In this document: one piece after another, positions 7,612 through 10,624 of the stretch
How the letters are laid out: each line of letters starts with the position of its first letter
Position numbering within the stretch: the stretch's first letter is position 1
Assembly: GCA_036009045.1 (NCBI GenBank)
Contig: DASYML010000010.1
Location: 1 to 10,624 of the forward strand
Source of the DNA: DASYML01 sp036009045
Lineage (GTDB): Bacteria; Acidobacteriota; Blastocatellia; Pyrinomonadales; Pyrinomonadaceae
Direction: 5' to 3'
Length of the DNA: 10,624 nucleotides
Position numbers and translations under genes: made by a program
The notes under the pieces: generated by a model
The model's input: the letters and a program-made list of their open reading frames with translations, nothing else
Told to the model about the DNA's origin: nothing
The model's database searches: none

Positions 7612-7782
7612 TTAAGGCTCTCCCTGATTCTCCTTCTCCTTCAAATCTTCTTCAACCGTCTCTCTATCGCCTTCGGCAGAGCCGGGCGTTCTGCCTGGGT
7701 CGCCCGAACTCTCCGCCTCTCTCGTCTTCGACATAAAGCCTCTCTCATCCTGCCCATCCTCGCGTCTCTTGTCGTCTGCCAT
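7612..7782 (-). CDS. Small acidic hydrophilic protein of unknown function
   Basis: A 56-residue frame starting MADDKRREDG and ending ENQGEP. It is almost entirely charged and polar, rich in Glu, Asp, Lys, Arg and Gly, with no hydrophobic core, membrane segment or cysteine, so it is probably disordered. A longer reading from 7809 adds nine residues, but the ATG at 7780-7782 is preferred because GGAGG (7788-7792) lies 5 nt before it. It precedes the phosphoesterase gene by 28 bp on the same strand and probably shares its transcript. I do not recognise a family; the clear ribosome binding site is the main argument that it is real. Confidence 0.55.
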   Translation of the reverse strand: MADDKRREDGQDERGFMSKTREAESSGDPGRTPGSAEGDRETVEEDLKEKENQGEP

Positions 7783-7800
7783 CTGCCCCTCCCTCATCAT

Positions 7801-7890
7801 AAGCCCCAAGTCTCAAGTCCCAGGTCTCAGGTCAAGAAGAGAATTCTTCCGGCTCTTGACCTGAGACCTGGGACTTGAGACTTGGGACTT
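7801..7890. repeat. Heptad-unit palindrome C, 3' of the dehydrogenase gene
   Basis: The arms 7805-7837 and 7854-7886 are a perfect 33 bp inverted repeat. They extend to 37 bp (7801-7837 with 7854-7890) with one mismatch, around a 16 nt loop. The left arm reads in sevens: TCTCAAG, TCCCAGG, TCTCAGG, TCAAGAA. The loop-proximal heptad TCAAGAA is the same as in palindrome A, and the loop TTCTTCCGGCTCTT also resembles that of A. It ends 3 nt from the stop of the minus-strand dehydrogenase. The transcript would form a very stable hairpin; the role as a terminator or 3' stabiliser is inferred. Confidence 0.85.
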
Positions 7891-7893
7891 GAT

Positions 7894-9063
7894 TTATGGT
7901 TTCATCACGATCTTGATGCAGTTGTCCTCATGGTTTTTGAAAGTCTCGTAGCCTTGCGGCGCGTCGTCCAGGCGGAGGCGATGAGTGATGACGAATGAGG
8001 GATCAATCCTGCCTTGCTGGACCAATTCGAGGAGCGGGCGCAAGTACTTGTGGACGTGCGTCTGGCCCATCTTGAAGGTCAAGCCTTTGGAGAAGGCCGC
8101 GCCGAACGGAATCTTGTCCAGAAAGCCTCCGTACACGCCCGGCACCGAAACCGTCCCGCCCTTGCGACAGGCATGAATCGCCTGTCTCAAAGCGTGTGGC
8201 CTGTCCGTCGCCAGAAACATCGCTGCCTTCGCGCGGTCATAGAGAGCGTCAACGCTCTTGCCGTGAGCTTCGAGTCCGACCGCGTCAATGCATGAATCTG
8301 GACCGCGCCCGCCCGTCATCTCCTTCAACTTATCGAAGATGTCCTCGTCGTTGAAATCCAGAACTTCCGCGCCGCCAGCTTCTCTTGCCATCTGCAAACG
8401 CTCCGGCACGGCGTCAATCGCTATGACACGTTCCGCGCCGAGCAGGTACGCGCTCTTGATGGCGAATTGGCCCACGGGGCCGCACCCCCAGACGGCCACC
8501 GTATCGCCCCGCTGGATATTGCAGTTTTCCGCCGCCATGTAGCCGGTCGGAAAAATGTCCGAGAGAAATAAGACTTTCTCATCCTCTATCCCTTCGGGAA
8601 TTTTGACTGGTCCAATATCCGCGAAAGGGACGCGCGCATACTCCGCCTGCCCGCCCGCATAGCCGCCCATCATGTGCGAATAGCCAAAGAGACCGGACCC
8701 GGAAAAGCCGTAAATTTTCTCCAACATCCAGGCGTTCGGGTTCGAGTTATCGCAGAGCGACCACATCTCCTTCTGGCAGAAAAAGCAGTTGCCGCAGGCG
8801 ATGGTGAAGGGCACTACGACGCGGTCTCCGACCTTCAGTTTTTTGTTCGCCGCTCCGACCTCCACGACCTCTCCCATAAACTCATGACCGAGGATGTCGC
8901 CCTTCTCCATCGTCGGGATATAACCGTCGTAGAGATGCAGGTCCGAGCCGCAAATCGCGGTGCGCGTAATCTTGATAATCGCGTCGCGCGGGTTCAATAT
9001 CTGCGGGTCCGGCACCTGCTCCACACGCACATCACTTTTTCCATACCAACAGAGAGCCTTCAT
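7894..9063 (-). CDS. Zinc-dependent alcohol dehydrogenase, formaldehyde-dehydrogenase-like (MDR superfamily)
   Basis: A 389-residue medium-chain dehydrogenase that oxidises an alcohol or aldehyde adduct with NAD(P). The catalytic zinc site is visible as CGSD (C38) and GHEFMGEV (H60, E61). The structural zinc site is C90, C93, C96 and C104. The nucleotide-binding loop is WGCGPVGQ (192-199), followed by an acidic residue (IDAVPE, D217) at the end of the next strand, which favours NAD over NADP. The MMGGYAGGQAEYARVPFAD stretch (131-149) is typical of the glutathione-independent formaldehyde-dehydrogenase-like subgroup, but the substrate cannot be read. AAGGAG (9071-9076) lies 7 nt before the ATG. 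It appears to be its own transcription unit, bounded by palindromes C and D. Confidence 0.92.
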   Translation of the reverse strand: MKALCWYGKSDVRVEQVPDPQILNPRDAIIKITRTAICGSDLHLYDGYIPTMEKGDILGHEFMGEVVEVGAANKKLKVGDRVVVPFTIACGNCFFCQKEMWSLCDNSNPNAWMLEKIYGFSGSGLFGYSHMMGGYAGGQAEYARVPFADIGPVKIPEGIEDEKVLFLSDIFPTGYMAAENCNIQRGDTVAVWGCGPVGQFAIKSAYLLGAERVIAIDAVPERLQMAREAGGAEVLDFNDEDIFDKLKEMTGGRGPDSCIDAVGLEAHGKSVDALYDRAKAAMFLATDRPHALRQAIHACRKGGTVSVPGVYGGFLDKIPFGAAFSKGLTFKMGQTHVHKYLRPLLELVQQGRIDPSFVITHRLRLDDAPQGYETFKNHEDNCIKIVMKP

Positions 9064-9070
9064 TTAACTT

Positions 9071-9076
9071 CTCCTT
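9071..9076 (-). promoter_or_regulatory. Shine-Dalgarno site of the dehydrogenase gene
   Basis: AAGGAG on the minus strand, 7 nt before the ATG at 9063. It sits just outside palindrome D, so that palindrome also lies in the short 5' region of this gene. Confidence 0.75.
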
Positions 9077-9085
9077 GGAGGCTAG

Positions 9086-9191
9086 GAAGAGAGGCTAGAG
9101 GCTGGAGGTTAGAGGCTAGTTAAAAACAGCTTTGCTTTTAACTAGCCTCTAACCTCTTGTCTCTAGTTTCCGGCCTCTAGCCTCTCTCTTC
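9086..9191. repeat. Heptad-unit palindrome D, 3' of the SRPBCC gene
   Basis: The inner stem is a perfect 21 bp inverted repeat (9105-9125 with 9136-9156) with a 10 nt loop. Outside it, GAGGCTAGAGGC-type heptads pair again, but the right arm is longer by 16 nt, about two extra heptads plus two bases. That is what slippage of a 7-nt unit would leave. It ends 2 nt from the stop of the minus-strand SRPBCC gene. 27 bp of its left side (9082-9108) recur exactly in palindrome E (10165-10191). Confidence 0.8.
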
Positions 9192-9193
9192 AT

Positions 9194-10006
9194 TTACGCC
9201 GTCGCGCTGCGCCCGGATGGTTGGCCCGCGATGGTCGCCGTCTCGCCCGTCTCCATCAACTGTTTAAAGCGGCGCAGGTCTTCGTCTATCTGCTGTTCGG
9301 GATTCTCTCCGAAGAGCCTGGCGATGGTCGCGCCGACGACTCCGCCCGGCGGGTCGTACTTGAGAGACACCCTCAAGGTCGTCCCGCGTCCGCCCGTCGC
9401 AGGCTCGAAATGCACGCTCCCCGCGTTGTCAACTTGAGAGCCTTCCAGTGAGCGCCAGGCGATCAGTTCGTTTTCCTTCTCGTTATAAACTTCCGCGTCC
9501 CACTCGACGGTCGTTCCGGCGGGCGCTTTCGCCACCCAGTGCGAGCGTTTCTGGTCCAGGCTCTTGACAGATTCCAGATGATTCATAAAGCGCGGCAGGT
9601 TCTCAAAGTTTCGCCAGAAGCTATAAAGCTCTGCGGGCGATTTGTTGATGGTCAGGCTCTTCTCAACTTTGATACCACGACTTGCGCGCACGCTGATCAC
9701 AGGATTGCCGCTACGCTTACTCTCGCCCGTCCCGGCGGTGTTGATGCCGGTGGCCGCGTACATATCGCAATGACCGGACGCGCCGCGATACATCAGCGCG
9801 CCGCCGACGAGTGCCAGCACGAAGCCGCCCGCAGAGCCTCGCGTCAAGCCGTACACGGCCAGCGCTCCGCCGCCGATAGCAGAAGCCCAGCGCTCCGCCT
9901 CACCGACATTCACTTCTCTCCCGCCGCTGCTGGCGACGCCCGATTCGCTCACAGTTTCAGGTGTGACTCCCGCCTGTTCCAGCGCCTGTTGCATTGATTC
10001 CGCCAT
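9194..10006 (-). CDS. YgaP-like transmembrane domain fused to SRPBCC (polyketide cyclase/dehydrase-type) domain
   Basis: A 270-residue protein. After a polar N-terminus (1-36), residues about 37-86 contain two short glycine/alanine-rich hydrophobic stretches (43-56 and 59-73) followed by GHCDMYAATG. This is the pattern of DUF2892/YgaP-like membrane hairpins. Residues about 112-250 form an SRPBCC ligand-binding domain: VEKSLTINKSPAELYSFWRNFENLPRFMNHLESV (split over 114-147), VEWDAEV near 167 and the C-terminal EDLRRFKQLME helix. SRPBCC domains bind lipophilic ligands; the ligand here is unknown. The domain order suggests membrane anchoring with the ligand domain in the cytoplasm. AAGGAG (10015-10020) lies 8 nt upstream. 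A perfect palindrome at 10041-10056 sits in the upstream region. The C-terminus is a short Ser/Thr/Ala tail. Confidence 0.85.
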   Translation of the reverse strand: MAESMQQALEQAGVTPETVSESGVASSGGREVNVGEAERWASAIGGGALAVYGLTRGSAGGFVLALVGGALMYRGASGHCDMYAATGINTAGTGESKRSGNPVISVRASRGIKVEKSLTINKSPAELYSFWRNFENLPRFMNHLESVKSLDQKRSHWVAKAPAGTTVEWDAEVYNEKENELIAWRSLEGSQVDNAGSVHFEPATGGRGTTLRVSLKYDPPGGVVGATIARLFGENPEQQIDEDLRRFKQLMETGETATIAGQPSGRSATA

Positions 10007-10014
10007 GTTCTTGT

Positions 10015-10020
10015 CTCCTT
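10015..10020 (-). promoter_or_regulatory. Shine-Dalgarno site of the SRPBCC gene
   Basis: AAGGAG on the minus strand, 8 nt before the ATG at 10006, supporting that start. Confidence 0.7.
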
Positions 10021-10040
10021 CAAAATAGTGCTATGCGTTT

Positions 10041-10056
10041 TGCGAACACGTTCGCA
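10041..10056. promoter_or_regulatory. Perfect operator-like palindrome TGCGAAC-AC-GTTCGCA
   Basis: Seven-base half-sites with a 2-base centre, 34 bp upstream of the SRPBCC start codon, where a dimeric regulator could sit. The half-sites resemble LexA boxes (CGAAC/GTTCG), but those have four bases between the halves, so a different regulator is more likely. It is also a possible small hairpin in the 5' untranslated RNA. Confidence 0.4.
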
Positions 10057-10133
10057 GAAATTTGTGCGCGCAACTGTCCGAAAACGTCTCGATTTTTTGA
10101 TATTCCATCAACACCACTCAAATCCTGTGCCCC

Positions 10134-10250
10134 AAAAGAAGAGGCTGGAGACTGGAGGCTGGGACTAGGAAGAGAGGCTAGAGGCTGGAGGCTACTAAAG
10201 ACAGCAGTTCTTCACCAGCCTCTAGTCTCCAGCCTCCAGCCTCTGCTTTT
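10134..10250. repeat. Heptad-unit palindrome E, 3' of galE
   Basis: The stem base 10134-10150 pairs with 10234-10250 at 16 of 17 positions; both ends carry AAAAG/CTTTT tracts. The left arm runs in sevens (GAGGCTG, GAGACTG, GAGGCTG, GGACTAG, GAAGAGA, GGCTAGA, GGCTGGA). The right arm has GCCTCTA, GTCTCCA, GCCTCCA, GCCTCTG. The left arm holds more units than the right, so only part can pair. Its right edge overlaps the galE stop codon (10249-10251). Read on the minus strand it ends TTCTTTT, the best U-tract of the five palindromes, so termination of galE transcripts is plausible. Confidence 0.78.
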
Positions 10251-10624
10251 ACTGCTGTGCTTGCATCCAGTCCCAGGCGGATTGGATGATGAGTTGGAGG
10301 TTTTGTCGGGTCGGTTGCCAGCCGAGATCGCACCTGATTTTTTCCGAACTGGCGATGAGGACGGCTGGATCGCCGGGCCTGCGCCGCCCGACGCGGACGT
10401 TAATCTCGCGCCCCGTCACCGCGCGCGCCGTCTCTATCACTTCGCGCACGCTGTAGCCCTCGCCGCCGCAGCCGAGGTTATAAATCGCGCTCCTCTCCTC
10501 CAGAATCGAGAGCGCGAGAATGTGCGCGCGCGCGAGGTCTATGACGTGTATGTAATCGCGGACGCACGTGCCGTCGCGCGTCGGGTAATCGTCGCCGTAG
10601 ATGGTAACGTGCGGGCGCGACCCG
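10249..10624 (-). CDS. galE: UDP-glucose 4-epimerase, C-terminal part (5' end outside window)
   Basis: About 124 residues are encoded; the frame is open to the right edge, so the start and the NAD-binding N-terminal half are missing. The fragment begins GSRPHVTIYGDDYPTRDGTC and continues VRDYIHVIDLARAH, both diagnostic of bacterial GalE. It then shows YNLGCGGEGYSVREV, GRRRPGDPAVLIAS and LGWQP near the C-terminus. GalE interconverts UDP-glucose and UDP-galactose in the cytoplasm. The UDP-galactose is the substrate of the mutase encoded at 3592-4773, so the two probably feed the same glycan pathway even though other genes separate them. The stop codon overlaps palindrome E. Confidence 0.94.
   Translation of the reverse strand, partial: GSRPHVTIYGDDYPTRDGTCVRDYIHVIDLARAHILALSILEERSAIYNLGCGGEGYSVREVIETARAVTGREINVRVGRRRPGDPAVLIASSEKIRCDLGWQPTRQNLQLIIQSAWDWMQAQQ

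Noticed and set aside
10041..10056. LexA/SOS box
   Set aside because: The half-sites fit but the centre is two bases instead of four, and the downstream gene is not a typical SOS gene.
9086..10250. CRISPR-like short repeats
   Set aside because: The repeats are 7-nt units inside inverted arms with no spacers of constant length and no cas genes.

Overview
This is a roughly 10.6 kb chromosomal window with moderately high GC and no phage, plasmid or large mobile region. Gene content (RtcB RNA ligase, a stand-alone LigD phosphoesterase domain, a YgaP-like/SRPBCC membrane protein, a GH1-like::RmlD fusion beside UDP-galactopyranose mutase) and the short intergenic palindromes fit a soil-type bacterium. 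Acidobacteriota (Blastocatellia-like) is my best guess. This is inference from general familiarity and not proven by the sequence.

Layout from left to right. (1) The 3' part of rtcB on the plus strand (2-946) ends directly against a heptad-repeat palindrome. (2) A 277 bp MITE-like element (1030-1306) follows, with near-perfect terminal inverted repeats and a 9 bp target duplication. (3) A three-gene minus-strand glycan operon spans 6191 to 1312: a glycosyltransferase, glf, and a fusion of a GH1-like hydrolase to an RmlD-type sugar-nucleotide reductase. The gaps between these genes are only 21-23 bp. (4) A 0.86 kb stretch without a convincing gene follows (6192-7050). (5) On the minus strand a 56-residue acidic protein (7782-7612) is followed by a stand-alone LigD 3'-phosphoesterase (7583-7140). 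(6) A zinc alcohol/formaldehyde-type dehydrogenase (9063-7894). (7) A YgaP-like membrane/SRPBCC protein (10006-9194). (8) The 3' part of galE (10624-10249, minus) runs off the right edge.

How the genes may work together: galE interconverts UDP-glucose and UDP-galactose, and glf turns UDP-galactopyranose into UDP-galactofuranose. The adjacent glycosyltransferase and the hydrolase-reductase fusion suggest assembly or editing of a galactofuranose- and deoxyhexose-containing surface glycan. The remaining genes (RNA ligation, DNA 3'-end healing, aldehyde/alcohol oxidation, SRPBCC protein) look like maintenance and stress functions in separate short transcription units.

Two signals are not explained by the genes. 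First, five palindromes built from 7-nt units sit within a few bases of the stop codon that closes each transcription unit. Second, the 7-mer TGGWCCA occurs 19 times on both coding and non-coding DNA where about 1-2 are expected, much like the highly iterated palindromes of cyanobacteria.
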